From Tricholomella constricta (Eukaryota; Basidiomycota; Agaricomycetes; Agaricales; Lyophyllaceae), in NCBI GenBank assembly GCA_013368375.1, contig JAACJP010000002.1:248001-312000 (forward strand): a stretch of 64,000 nt of DNA, given 5' to 3'. Made by a program: the position numbers and the translations under genes. The notes beneath the pieces are model-generated. The model searched no databases, was not told the origin of the DNA, and saw nothing but the letters and a program-made list of their open reading frames with translations. Positions within the stretch are counted from its first letter, which is position 1, and each line of letters starts with the position of its first letter. Positions 22,322-32,144 of the stretch are shown in pieces.

Positions 22322-24244
22322 AGTGCGTCCCTTGGTCATTTTCGTAACTCGCTCGTACTTACCTTTTCAGTGGCATCCAACACCTCGGCCGATCGCAACG
22401 ACTTCTACGCCTCTTGTTTCGCTGTCGCTGTTCAGCAAGTGCATAACCAGTCACCCGTCTCTCCCCCTCCTACCCTCATCTCTCCCGTCGCCCATGACAT
22501 CGCCGCTCAGGACATACCCGTCCAGGACATCCCTGCCCAGGGCATCCCCGCCCAGGACATTCTAGATCAGGACATTCATGTCCCTCAGTCCCGTCTCTGG
22601 GATCCCTACCCTGCCGCTTTCACTGACTTTTACGGCCTGCCCAGCAACCCTCTCTGTGTCTTTAAAACTGGCAATGCCTGGTTTGAGCCCACGGGTCCCG
22701 AGGCGTGGCGCATCCCGCGAGAGGCCCGCCCCGTCTGTGACCACCCGTTACAAGACCGCTGGCTCGAGATTGGCCAGCTCATCTGCGACCACCTTGACTC
22801 CCGCGACGTCCAGTGGTCCTCGATTGACCCCGTTCGTTTTGCCGAGGCAGGGAAAAAAGAAGTCAGTGAGCTCTATCTCTGGATTGGGGTGATCCCTGGC
22901 ACTCTCGTTTTAGAGGCTGCCAAGGCGGCTGCCGATGGTTGCAAGGCAATTTTGGCTCGGGAGGGGTTCCCCGATGTCGAGATTGCATTCCGCAAGTCTG
23001 TTGTCACCCAGTCTCGTGGCCCAAAGCTGCTCCCCTTTGATCCCTCTGCCGGTGTCGATCTGATCTCTGAGCTTCGTAGCCCCTTCACTCCCACACTTGG
23101 CATCCAGATTGCTCCGCTCAAGACACCTTACTACGAGGGCACGGGTGCCGTCTACCTTCGCGAGAGCAGCCAGAGCGACCGTGTTTTCCTTCTCACCGCT
23201 GGCCACGTCGCTCACCCACCTGCTGCACACTTGAAACAGCTCCTATTTCCCGAGGACCACACCAAGGTTCGTCAGCAGATTGTTGTCCTTGGCGACAATG
23301 CCTACACCAATGCCATCAACCATATGATGAGCACCATCAACGACGAGCTTTTCAACATCAAGACAATAAACGAGGAGATCGAATGGTTTGGTCCGGTTGT
23401 TGAGGGCGAGTCGCCCAACAGGGCCCGAGCGCGCAAGAACAACAGATTACTGGTGGAGAGGGCAAGGCGGAAGATTGAGTACACAGAAAAGATTCATGAT
23501 GAAGTCACCAAGCACTGGACGACCCCAAACCTGCGCACAATTGGTTATGTCGTCCACGCCCCTCCCATTGCCGTCGACGACAGCCCCAAGCACTTCACCT
23601 GCGATTGGGCCCTGATTGATCTCTACCGCAACAGGATTGACTGGGACACTTTCCCGGGCAACAAGGTCTACGTCGGTACGTTTTCACCCTATGTTGGGCA
23701 ACACTGTCCGCGGTACAACAGTGCATTTTCTTTTTATCCAGGCAGCAAGATTTCTGCGCCCGACTATATCATGAAGATGCACCCTCATCGTGAGGGCCAC
23801 TCTAACTTCGAGTACCCCCGCGGCGGGCTCCTCCAGGTCAAAGACGTCATGAAGGATGATGAGATTCGCAAGCCGCAGCAGCTCGATGCCAACGGCGAGA
23901 AGTGTCTGATTGTCGTCAAGAATGGGAAGGCCACAGGTACCACCATCGGTCGCCTTTCGGGCATGGAGTCGTTCGTTCGCAGGCAACCCGAGCATGGCAT
24001 CAAGAAGACGTCGATCGAGATTGCCATCTATTCCTACAGCCACAAGGACGGCGCCTTCTCTGCCCCCGGCGACTCCGGCGCCATAGTGGTGGACTCGAAG
24101 GGCCGCATCGTTGGGATGATCGTCGCCGGTGCCGGTGCAATGGAAGAGAACGACGTCACATATCTCACTCCGTACTGGTGGATCGAGGAGCAAATAAAGA
24201 AGGTGTTTCCTGACTGCTTCCTTTACGAGACCGTCGACGACTAG
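22322..24244 (+). CDS. Trypsin-fold (PA clan) serine protease-like protein
   Basis: Predicted serine peptidase or pseudo-peptidase. The large frame beginning at 22371 has no ATG at its left end, but an intron 22323-22370 (GTGCGT...TTTTCAG) joins an A at 22322 to TG at 22371, creating ATG GCA TCC. A second intron, 23676-23741, has no stop and keeps frame. Catalytic triad candidates are His in FLLTAGHVAH, Asp in CDWALIDLY and Ser in SAPGDSGAIVVD, in the trypsin order and with a following VGMIVAGAGA strand. The N-terminus has imperfect QDIPA/QDIPV pentapeptide repeats. The middle has a charged helical insertion between the His and Asp motifs. There is no signal peptide, so it is probably intracellular. 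About 600 residues. Similar large trypsin-fold proteins are frequent in mushrooms; the substrate is unknown. Confidence 0.8.
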   Translation, partial: SASLGHFRNSLVLTFSVASNTSADRNDFYASCFAVAVQQVHNQSPVSPPPTLISPVAHDIAAQDIPVQDIPAQGIPAQDILDQDIHVPQSRLWDPYPAAFTDFYGLPSNPLCVFKTGNAWFEPTGPEAWRIPREARPVCDHPLQDRWLEIGQLICDHLDSRDVQWSSIDPVRFAEAGKKEVSELYLWIGVIPGTLVLEAAKAAADGCKAILAREGFPDVEIAFRKSVVTQSRGPKLLPFDPSAGVDLISELRSPFTPTLGIQIAPLKTPYYEGTGAVYLRESSQSDRVFLLTAGHVAHPPAAHLKQLLFPEDHTKVRQQIVVLGDNAYTNAINHMMSTINDELFNIKTINEEIEWFGPVVEGESPNRARARKNNRLLVERARRKIEYTEKIHDEVTKHWTTPNLRTIGYVVHAPPIAVDDSPKHFTCDWALIDLYRNRIDWDTFPGNKVYVGTFSPYVGQHCPRYNSAFSFYPGSKISAPDYIMKMHPHREGHSNFEYPRGGLLQVKDVMKDDEIRKPQQLDANGEKCLIVVKNGKATGTTIGRLSGMESFVRRQPEHGIKKTSIEIAIYSYSHKDGAFSAPGDSGAIVVDSKGRIVGMIVAGAGAMEENDVTYLTPYWWIEEQIKKVFPDCFLYETVDD

Positions 24245-24524
24245 GTTCGTCGTCTGGATCATTTCTTGACTTTCATCTTCGTGCATAACTAATCTATCCT
24301 CTCTTAGACCACAATATAGATATAGGTATAGGCAGACCTTCGATTCTTGTATAGGCTCGTTTTGTTCCATTTCCTTTTTCCAATGATACGAAGCCTGCAC
24401 ACACCTATGTTGTACTATTACTCTCCGCGCTTCCCCTACCTGTCTGTACCTCGTTTTGTAGCTTGTAACACATCGTGCACTAATATGCGTGCAAGAAACT
24501 AATGTTTACGGTTGTCCCCTAGGG
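24245..24524. other. 3' flank of the protease gene
   Basis: AT-rich sequence with no conserved coding. It probably holds the protease 3' UTR and the 3' flank of the Zn2Cys6 remnant on the other strand. Confidence 0.45.
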
Positions 24525-24860
24525 TCAGGTCTGTATAAGGAAGGAGTCCGGGAGATTCCGAGGGGTGTCCGAGGTCCTGGCACCCTGTGACTGTCGGGCC
24601 TTGTATTTTATGCTCACGTCGTATCGTTTGACCACCTCCGCGTCGGTCTTGTACTTCACTGTTTTGCACCGCTTGGAGAAGATCTTACACCGCGCACAGA
24701 TCCCGCCCTCAGGCTTCTGAAAACAGTCAACGGCGGCGTCTGCGCAGCGGTTGCACTACAACGTCATCAGAATACGACCGACCCGACGAAGCACACGATG
24801 ACTTACCGGCTCCTCGCATATGAAGTGGTTCGGGTGGGCGACCTTGAACAACTCAAGTCG
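24525..24860 (-). pseudogene. Zn2Cys6-type gene, 3' part, cut by Gypsy-1 LTR
   Basis: Two minus-strand exons (about 24860-24807 and 24755-24525) joined by a GTAAGT...TTGTAG intron. The first encodes RLELFKVAHPNHFICEEP. The second begins CNRCADAAVDCFQKPEGG and continues CARCKIFSKRCKT, giving C-x2-C-x6-C-x8-C-x2-C-x6-C, the spacing of a fungal binuclear zinc cluster. Gene order, intron position and the preceding FK...P.H motif match the two intact genes at 59379-61209 and 61607-62848. The Gypsy-1 LTR begins exactly at 24861 inside the coding frame, so the 5' part must lie beyond the retroelement pile, outside the window. Confidence 0.72.
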
Positions 24861-24968
24861 TGTTAGGGCGACCTCTCAAGCAGAGCTGAGTCGTACTGGC
24901 AGAGGGGAATCCGAAGTTATATTAAGTACAGTAAGGAATGTAAAGAGGGGCTTACCTGGCAGAGGGGA
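24861..24968 (-). repeat. Gypsy-1 3' LTR, first piece
   Basis: Begins TGTTAGGGCGACC as in the Gypsy-3 LTRs and runs to the gggga that is duplicated on the far side of Gypsy-2 (49567-49571). Together with 49572-49933 it makes one LTR of about 470 bp. Confidence 0.85.
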
Positions 24969-25160
24969 TGTAAGGGTGTGGTTAGACTTAAGAGTTCACA
25001 CCAAACTAAACACGACCACTGATTGGATTGTGTGTAGATGTAGGTATGTATAAGTCTAAAGATTATATAATACAGAGGTGCTGGCTATATATGGCCAGCA
25101 CCTTTAGAAATAAACAAAGACAAACAACGATCGCTACCATATTCGGTAACGCCCGTTACA
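24969..25160 (-). repeat. Gypsy-2 3' LTR
   Basis: 192 bp, nearly identical to 49375-49566. Contains a short inverted repeat around GGTGCTGGC...GCCAGCACC (about 25077-25104) that could form an RNA hairpin in the LTR. Confidence 0.9.
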
Positions 25161-25172
25161 CTCTCCCCCTCT
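25161..25172 (-). promoter_or_regulatory. Gypsy-2 polypurine tract
   Basis: On the minus strand the sequence AGAGGGGGAGAG abuts the 3' LTR. This is the usual primer for plus-strand DNA synthesis and supports the minus orientation of the element. Confidence 0.75.
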
Positions 25173-25286
25173 AGATCGAGCCCCCGGCTCGATCTATTCC
25201 CAATTCCGTTGTTTGGATAGTAGACTTGTGTAAGTCCACCATCGTGTTCTCTATGGCTATAGACATATACCTTTATATGTCTGAAA

Positions 25287-25305
25287 TTTTTTTTTTTTTT
25301 TTTTT
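25287..25305 (-). repeat. A19 tract just after the extra ORF stop
   Basis: Nineteen consecutive T on the plus strand, hence A19 on the coding strand, 26 nt downstream of the stop codon of the extra ORF and before the polypurine tract. It looks like a fossil poly(A) tail. Confidence 0.7.
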
Positions 25306-25331
25306 CGCGGGCGGTACTGTCGTCCCGCCCC

Positions 25332-27540
25332 TCACACCGCGCCCTCCACCTCGCCGTCCTCCAACCCCGACGGTGCTCGCCCTGAGACCGAGCCGTCCAT
25401 GGGGTCGTCTGGCACCTCTCCGCCAGTCCCCTGCATCTGGTCACTGGGCCCCCCCGCGTTTGCGGGTGGCCCTTCGCTTACACTGCCCACCCCAGTCCCG
25501 AGACCTGGTGTGGGCGCCGATACCGCCGCCGCTGTTGCTACTCCTGAGGTCGTCGCACTTCCCGACGGCCCCGCGCCTGACCCCGAGGGTCCGGCCTCGG
25601 ATGACCCATAGTTCAGGGCCGCCCGGACTCCCGCCGTCAACTGGTGTGCCACCGTCAACGGCGTTCTTGACGTGGTCACCGACCCTACGGCCGATGACCC
25701 TGCTATACTGGACATCGACATCGTCGATACTCCACTCGTGCCAGCTACTGGCACGTTAGTTCGTCGTGATGGTGGATACCACCACGTCGCTTCCCCCGGC
25801 AACGTGTCTTGAGTCCAGTCATGCTGGGTCAAGGCATAGTTGGCCATCCGTGAAAACACGGCACTGGCCTCGGGATCCTCGGTGTGGCCGCCCTGGTAAT
25901 CCCGGAGCCACTCCATCCCGAAAGGCTGAGCGTCGACGAAACGTTCGACGCTTACTCCTTGTTGAGCGAAAAATGCGGCGATGTCTTCCATCGTCACATT
26001 GTCGAGCGGCTGTGCGAACCGCTCGACTGTCTCGACTTCTGCAACGCTCCTTCCGAGCAATTGCAGCGTGTTGCGGTACAGATTCATTGTACCCATCAAC
26101 TCACAGGCCATTTGGAGGAATCGAGTTCGATTCCTCATTGCCGCCAGGTCAGCGACACGCCTCGGCGCGCGTGGCATGATGATGTTCATGCCGCGAATGT
26201 GCGTCAAGGACACTCCCCCAGGTCCTACTACCGTCCCCGGATACTGGGGTCGGCCATTGTTAATGATGGTTGCCCGATTCCGGTACAACCATGCTGCCCA
26301 GGTCTCCGCTGGGTCACCATAGTTCGGGTTCGGAACCTTCACAGGTTTCGGCCCCTTGCCCACGGCGTACTTCGCCGTCACGGCAGCCTGCTTTGCCTTC
26401 GCCCATGTAGGGAGTCGCCATTGTGTCATTGCCGACCGCATCACCTCTGTGCGGTTGGCGTCTGCAATCTGCTGGCAGACTGCAACAAATGCTTTCATTC
26501 GCTGCAACGCAAACTCGTTGCCTGGGATATTGGCTGCGGCTATCCAAGCCTCCAGCTCTCCCGCTGACGCGGGCATCCCGGTTCCTCCTGCAGGCATCCC
26601 CATCCGCGGGGGAGGCAGCCCCATTCGCTCGTTCTCGGCGGCGCGTTGCGCTCGCTTCCTGAATCGGAGCGTATGATCGACGGCGCTCAGATGAGCCCCG
26701 CTGGGTAGCCTGATGTGGTCCGTAGACCCCAACGGCGCCACCAGGTTGACTGGCGCCGGCCTACGAATGGCCGGCGTCGTATTCTGCGCCCCGACAGGCG
26801 CGGATACCCCGTACGCCTCGACAGGGGTCGGGTACGTCCCCACGTCGATATCCATATAGTCGCCATGACTGGCGTCTGTATCCTCATGTTCTGCTGGTAG
26901 TCTGACCGGCAGCTGACTCGCTGGAGACAGTCTCGACGATGTCGGTCCTGCCTCGTACGACGCGATGGTTTCACCGTCGTCGGTGCGGGAGCGCTTTCGC
27001 TTCCCGCCTCCATCTTCCTTGTCGCGAGCCTCCAACTGCCCGCGCAGCTCCCTACACTCGTTTTCGCGAGCATAGAACTGCTCGCGAAGCTCATCATAAT
27101 CGGCGCACAAGCGTCGATAATCCGTATCGAAGGACCGCAACTTGTTGCGCAAGTCCTCCCTCTCAACCTTAAGAGCTGCCAAGTCGGCACTCTTAATATG
27201 TTCCTTCTGCTTGCGGTGGGCTCTCTGTAAGCCCTCCGCTTCCGTGATGGAATCCATCAGCATGTGCGCTGCATACGCCGTGCACGTCGTACACCCTCTC
27301 GGGTGACTGATCAGGTTGACCTGCTCATTGTAGGTCCACCTCAGCTCGCTTGCGCTCGCTGCTTGTTCCACTGACCGTGAGCGCTCTCGCGCGCGGCCAC
27401 TCCCACTCTCTCGTTGCGGCGACAGGTATCTGCCACCGCTATCCCTCTCTCGGGACCGTTCACGTCCTCTCGTTGGGGATCGCGACCGCTTTCGGTCACG
27501 CTCCCCATCCCGTCAGCTGTCTCTGGGACGGAATTCTCTT
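25332..27540 (-). CDS. Extra 3' ORF of Gypsy-2, RS-rich, CxxC and coiled-coil
   Basis: Unrecognised protein placed between the end of pol (stop at 27734-27736) and the polypurine tract. The frame is open from about 27540 to the stop at 25332, but its first ATG is at 27263. The upstream part reads as an Arg/Ser-rich segment (RDRKRSRSPTRGRERSRERD). Then come WTYNEQVNLISHPRGC and a CTTC pair, a predicted coiled coil (about 80 residues rich in Glu, Arg, Leu), a KRKRSRT basic patch, and a helical domain containing WRLPTWAKAKQAA and YGDPAETWAAWLYRNR. A Gly/Ser/Pro-rich tail closes it. A second frame with an ATG (27607-27341) overlaps it in the -1 relation, so initiation upstream followed by frameshifting or splicing is possible. 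Codon use and length suggest a real gene. It is not an envelope: no signal or membrane span is seen. Confidence 0.6.
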
Positions 27541-27916
27541 CCGCCCCTCGCGTTGTCGTTGTTATCGGGACCACCCATTGGGTGGTCCGGCCTGTCTGGT
27601 CGGTCATCGCGCGGTGGTCGCTCCATCGGTTGATGGTGCTGAAGAAAAAATCTCAACACGTCACACTGTCGTGTTTGTGACGCTCGGCTTATGCCGGTTT
27701 TTTGAGAACGTCTGATCGACTGGGAGAGAGGTCCTAGGACCTGGACCTCGGACCTCGGACCTCAGGCACACAATAATCCCACGAGTGCATGGGCCATCTT
27801 TTGAATTGTCTTTCCTCATCGTGTTCGCTCATCGTCGCTGGTCTTGTCTGGGACTCTTGTATACATCACAATAGAACTCAATTTAACCATGCAACTGCGA
27901 CTCAGAACACGTCTCA

Positions 27917-30286
27917 ATGCACGGTACCATGGACATACTCAAACTTTCTGCCATCCTTCTCGAACATCCTTCACTCTGTGCTGCCTTTGATTTTGCAGGT
28001 ATTGACAGATTCATCGACCTCGTAAGGCTCTTGAAGCCCATGCTCCGCTGTCTTCAGCCTTCCTATCAGCTTGAGGCACCCACAAGTCTTCCTGTCAATG
28101 CTCATGACTTCTTGAAATTATCTCTCGGCACTTCAGACGATATCTGCAAGTTGGCCTGGCACTTACTCAAAGAAATTGCATGGAGGCTTCCTCCACTGGA
28201 AAAGTGTGAAGAACTGGCGCTTCGAGTGAAACATATACAGCTGTACTTGGACAACGGCATATCACGACAGATAGGTGAGTCTCGAAAGTGCATTATTTAG
28301 TCCTCAACAACGGCTTACAGTATTACAGGAGTCTACAACCTGGAACCCCCGACACGGGTATGTATTGACCCTCGATGCTCTCAGTCACTGCTTGCGGATG
28401 ATGCTGTGCGACGCGACCGCGACCTGATGGAGCCGTTGTCATTCCCGATCACCGTTTTCACTCGAAATTTTGGAGCTGTCCCAGGGTATTCCACCTCTCG
28501 CTACTGCCGCAGTATGTCCTCGCTTCCTCTATCTGTGAACGAGTCCTTAACATTCACACAGGATGCAACACTCGGTACTACCCCAATTTTTATGTCCATT
28601 CAAAGGCCACAAAGCGGACATACTACTGTAATATGGATATTCCATTTATTCAGACATCGCAGCACTTCTACATGGCTGCTGAAGTTTGTGAGCTCTTTGC
28701 GACGATGATGGTCATGTCTTGGTGAGTTTTCTTTTGCTCTGTGTATGATTGACCGACTAAACCTCCACTTTCAGGACATCGGCAACCAACTGTGCTCGAA
28801 TTTATAATTGTGGCCTGTCTAATGAAATTGTGAAGCCATCTCTTCCTGCAACGTGGTCCACTAGCCTCGAGCTCGATGTTGAAGATGTGTGGAATGGATT
28901 TTTCATCTATGCCCTTATTCTCGAGCACCAGGAGAAGTCCACCACACTCGAGTTCATCCACAATGCACCATCCCAGGCCGCCCGACTTCAGCCAGCTTTA
29001 CAGGAGCGCAATAAGAAGATGGCTGGGCCGGGTCAGGAGGCATGGAACCATGCGTGTGATTTATGCTGCTGGATTTACACTGACAAAAGCGGAGTCTTCT
29101 GTGAGTTCTTTAGTATCAATCCACCATTTTATCGCTCAATCCCTTTCAGATCATCTTCGTTCAACAGTGACAGATGGCGTAGCAATTGGATGTCCCTGCT
29201 GCGACTCGCACGACTGTCCTCGCCCACTTCCTACGGTCAAACATCGTTACTGTGATTTTCACCGACTTTTGTCAAAGAAGTGTGCTGTAGCAACTTGCGA
29301 CACCTCAATCGAAGATGGCTTTCGCACTTGCACTCTTTCAGACCATCGCGCAATCGAACTTTACCATTATCAGAAAGGGAAGGCCATGTTTCAGCTAAAG
29401 CATCGTCTTGAACGTCTCAAAGTCTCGCAAACACACGATTCTCTCGCCATGGGTCATGGTACGTCAACCTCTCATCTTCGATTTCCCAACAAGTATGATA
29501 CATCACCTGATGCACTCTGATCAGCCACGAACGAGCATGACAACGATACTGACGAGGTGTTGGAAGGCTCAGGTGTTGATGAAGATGAGGAGCTTATCAT
29601 CGGCGAAGACGGAATATGTGATGGGAAGTCTGAGGCCGGAAATCGCTCTGTTCGCGCACGGTTTGGTCGAAGGCGGACCCACAATGAACAGCTCTGTGTT
29701 GGCTCCTGTGGCGTTATTCTTGGTAGAGCCACATTCTATGGATCTGAAGCGCCCAATGGTGTAAGAGTAAGTTATTCTATGCCTTCCTTAATTTTATTCT
29801 GACGCACTTGAATGAAAGACATTCTGGATGAAGCTATTCCCAACTAAGGCTTCGCTTCCTGCCGTCCTCTGGCATGACAACAACTGCCGGATCGTTCCAA
29901 TGCTCAAGAATGACGACGACCCGTATTTGCGACATTATTTCGACAACTGTGCACTCCCCGTCGATGTCTTCCACTTCAAGTCCAAACATAAAGAATCCGA
30001 CGAGGACTGTGGTCGCAATTGTAACCCTTACATATGGCCAGAGCTGCGCACAGAGGACGGAAAGTGGCGCTTCAATTCATCTGCTGCTGAACAAGCCAAT
30101 GCTTGGATTGGAGGGTTCCAGTCTATGGTTCGAGAAATGCAGATCGACAGATATGAGTTTTTTCTTGATGAGATGATTAAACGGCGCAATCGTATACTTA
30201 TCAAGGAGCTTCGTCGTAAGCTCAGGGCACCATATAGCATCCCTCGAGAGGAGCTCCTTCGTCCTGATGTCGAACTTTCCCAATAA
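27917..30286 (+). CDS. KDZ transposase with CxC5/CxC6 cysteine clusters
   Basis: Transposase of the Kyakuja-Dileera-Zisupton class, which expanded in basidiomycetes. Exons 27917-28274, 28329-28511, 28562-28721, 28774-29100, 29150-29458, 29525-29766, 29819-30286. The N-terminal cysteine cluster (CIDPRC, then YCR/CNTRYYPNFYVHS) fits the CxC5 module. A second cluster after VTDGVAIG (CPCCDSHDC, HRYCDFH, KKCAVATCDTS, RTCTLSDH) fits CxC6. The RNase H-fold part has GRATFYGSEAPNGVR, VLWHDNNC, CALPVDVFHFKSKHK, CNPYIWPEL, WRFNSSAAEQANAWIGGF and FFLDEMIKRRN. Catalytic acids are probably the Asp of TDGVA, the Asp of WHDNNC and the Glu of AAEQ. The spliced frame has no stop, so the enzyme could be active. 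ATG 27917 was chosen; a second in-frame ATG lies at 27929. Confidence 0.88.
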
Positions 30287-32144
30287 TTATTTACTTTGTG
30301 CATTCGGGATATATCTACTGTACATGAAAATGCGACTCCTCCTCCACTTCCAGCTCCTCCGTCATCGGCGCAGGGCCCCAAGTCTGCCGTGCTTTCCCTC
30401 ACAGAGCGCACGCTCCCTGCACATTTGAGCTCGCCCCTCAGCTCTGACAGCGCCGTCGCCACCCTGTTCATCGTCGCTGCCGTTGCCGCTGCCATCGCCG
30501 TCTGCTCCAAAGGCGAGTTGTCCTCGTTGGCCTTCCACCGTGCAATTTTCCTGGTAGCAGACGCTACGGTGAGCTTTCAGCCGCTGAGGAGGTCCTTCCG
30601 CTTCGTCTCGATGTACCACCCCATGATGTAGTCATCCCATCCAGGGGTGGGCGCATATTCGATCAGGATGAGGTGCAGGTCTGGCGGGAAGCGTTCAAGA
30701 GCTGCCATAATTACATCAGACCGACAGGAACGGGGCATACTAGGAGCATCGAGAGAACATTGACTTACAGGAACCACTGCTCTAGCTTTTACCCGATGGG
30801 AAGAGATGTGTCGCTCGCAGTCGAGCTCACACCCTCCCCCCCGCCAGTCACCTGTACAAATGCCAGCCGAGCCCTGCTTCCGCCGCCTCCAAACACGCAT
30901 TATTACCGTCCTTGACCATCCCAGGTGCCAACCCTACCGGTACCAACCCCGTCATGGCCTTCCTCGACGTCACATTCTGAAACTACGCCGAGCGCATCCA
31001 GGCGGAGCTCGCGCACCCTGTATGGAGCTCAAGCAGGAGAGGGATATGGCGAGGGAGAGGGTGAGAGCGCTGATGGAGGAGAAGAGGAGGGAGGAGGAGG
31101 GGGGAAGGATGAGGTAGCACGCAGGAGTCTTCGTGAGGTTCGGAGATCGAGGAGTAGTGGACCCTTTGCGACACCGCCAAACCGATCGTTGCCCCCTGCG
31201 CGCGTCACGGTCAGCTTCGCCGTTGCTGTCGTCTTCGTCTTCGTTTTCGTCTTCGTCCTCGTCCGACGCGACGGCGGTCTCGGGTGGTGGTGCAGCAACG
31301 CAGCCGATCGATGGCGCTACGACGTCCGAAGGGGAGCCATCGAAGGACACCACTCCGCTTAAGCAACGCACCCGAGGGTTCATGGTGGACTGTATGGGAT
31401 TTGTGGACCGCGCACCAGATTGACACGGAGGTGGGTCGAGGGGCAGCAGGTAAGGGAAAAGCAAAGGCAAGAACTTGATCTGGGTTTCAGGTTCGTCGAA
31501 CAAAAAAAAAAACAAATAGCGTACCGAACACCATAACACTCCAACAACCCTTCCCCCTTACGATCGATCCAAGGACAAACGAGATCACCTCGGCTGTTGG
31601 GGGCGGAGGCGGGGTCGAGGTGGGGGCCGTTGCCGGTGCCGAGGGCAGTGCTGCACTTTGATTTTTTTTGGGAGCGGGAGCGGGGCGCGTAAGTTGGGGG
31701 TACAGAGTTGACGAGGGCGGACTCTTCATCCAGCAAGAGGTGCCGTGGAAGGCGGGGTTGGTGGCGGCGGTTTTCTGCAGGGCGTAGTTTGCAATGGCTT
31801 CTATCGAGGGGTGTTCCTGAGGGGGTGAGGGTAAGCAAGGAGGCTAGAGAAGAGAAGAGAATAGGAGGGGCAGTCTGACGTGGTGGATGTGCATGTTGAG
31901 GACGGTGAGGACGGCGTAGGGATTACTGTGAATGCGGTCGGTCTTGATGGTGGTGGAGTTGTATGTACATGTGGTTCGCCTCGATCGATTTAGCAGCAAC
32001 ATATTTGAGCAGTGCAGTAATTCTGCGAACAACTCTGAATTCGCTATGAGACGTCCACCACAAGGTCCGTTTGGCACAAGATCAATTGCAAATCAAGTAG
32101 TACAAGTTCAAAGAATTACATAGGGAATACGGAGTGTATCAGAA
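30287..32144 (-). other. KDZ-1 interior with unidentified minus-strand coding pieces
   Basis: Between the transposase and the RTC4-like gene. The minus strand has a spliced-looking stretch: IHSNPYAVLTVLNMHIHH (near 31930-31880), a GTCAGA...CCTCAG intron, then EHPSIEAIANYALQKTAATN (near 31815-31750) followed by a Pro/Ala-rich region to about 31550. Further left is ALERFPPDLHLILIEYAPTP (near 30715-30650). These read like fragments of a host-type gene but I recognise no family and cannot trace one continuous product. Low-complexity acidic and Arg-rich frames at 31130-31300 are probably not coding. Confidence 0.4.

Noticed and set aside
23676..23741. Reading the protease as having no second intron
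   Set aside because: The 66-nt segment is in frame without stops, but has a GTACGT donor and a pyrimidine-rich ATCCAG acceptor, and its removal gives a more natural junction (KVYVG/SKIS).
25226..25759. Pro/Arg-rich plus-strand frame over the extra ORF
   Set aside because: Antisense shadow of the Gypsy-2 3' ORF; composition follows the GC-rich opposite strand.
30970..31540. Acidic and Arg-rich minus-strand frame resembling a coding exon
   Set aside because: Low-complexity GA/CT-rich sequence gives long open frames on both strands; no conserved residues.
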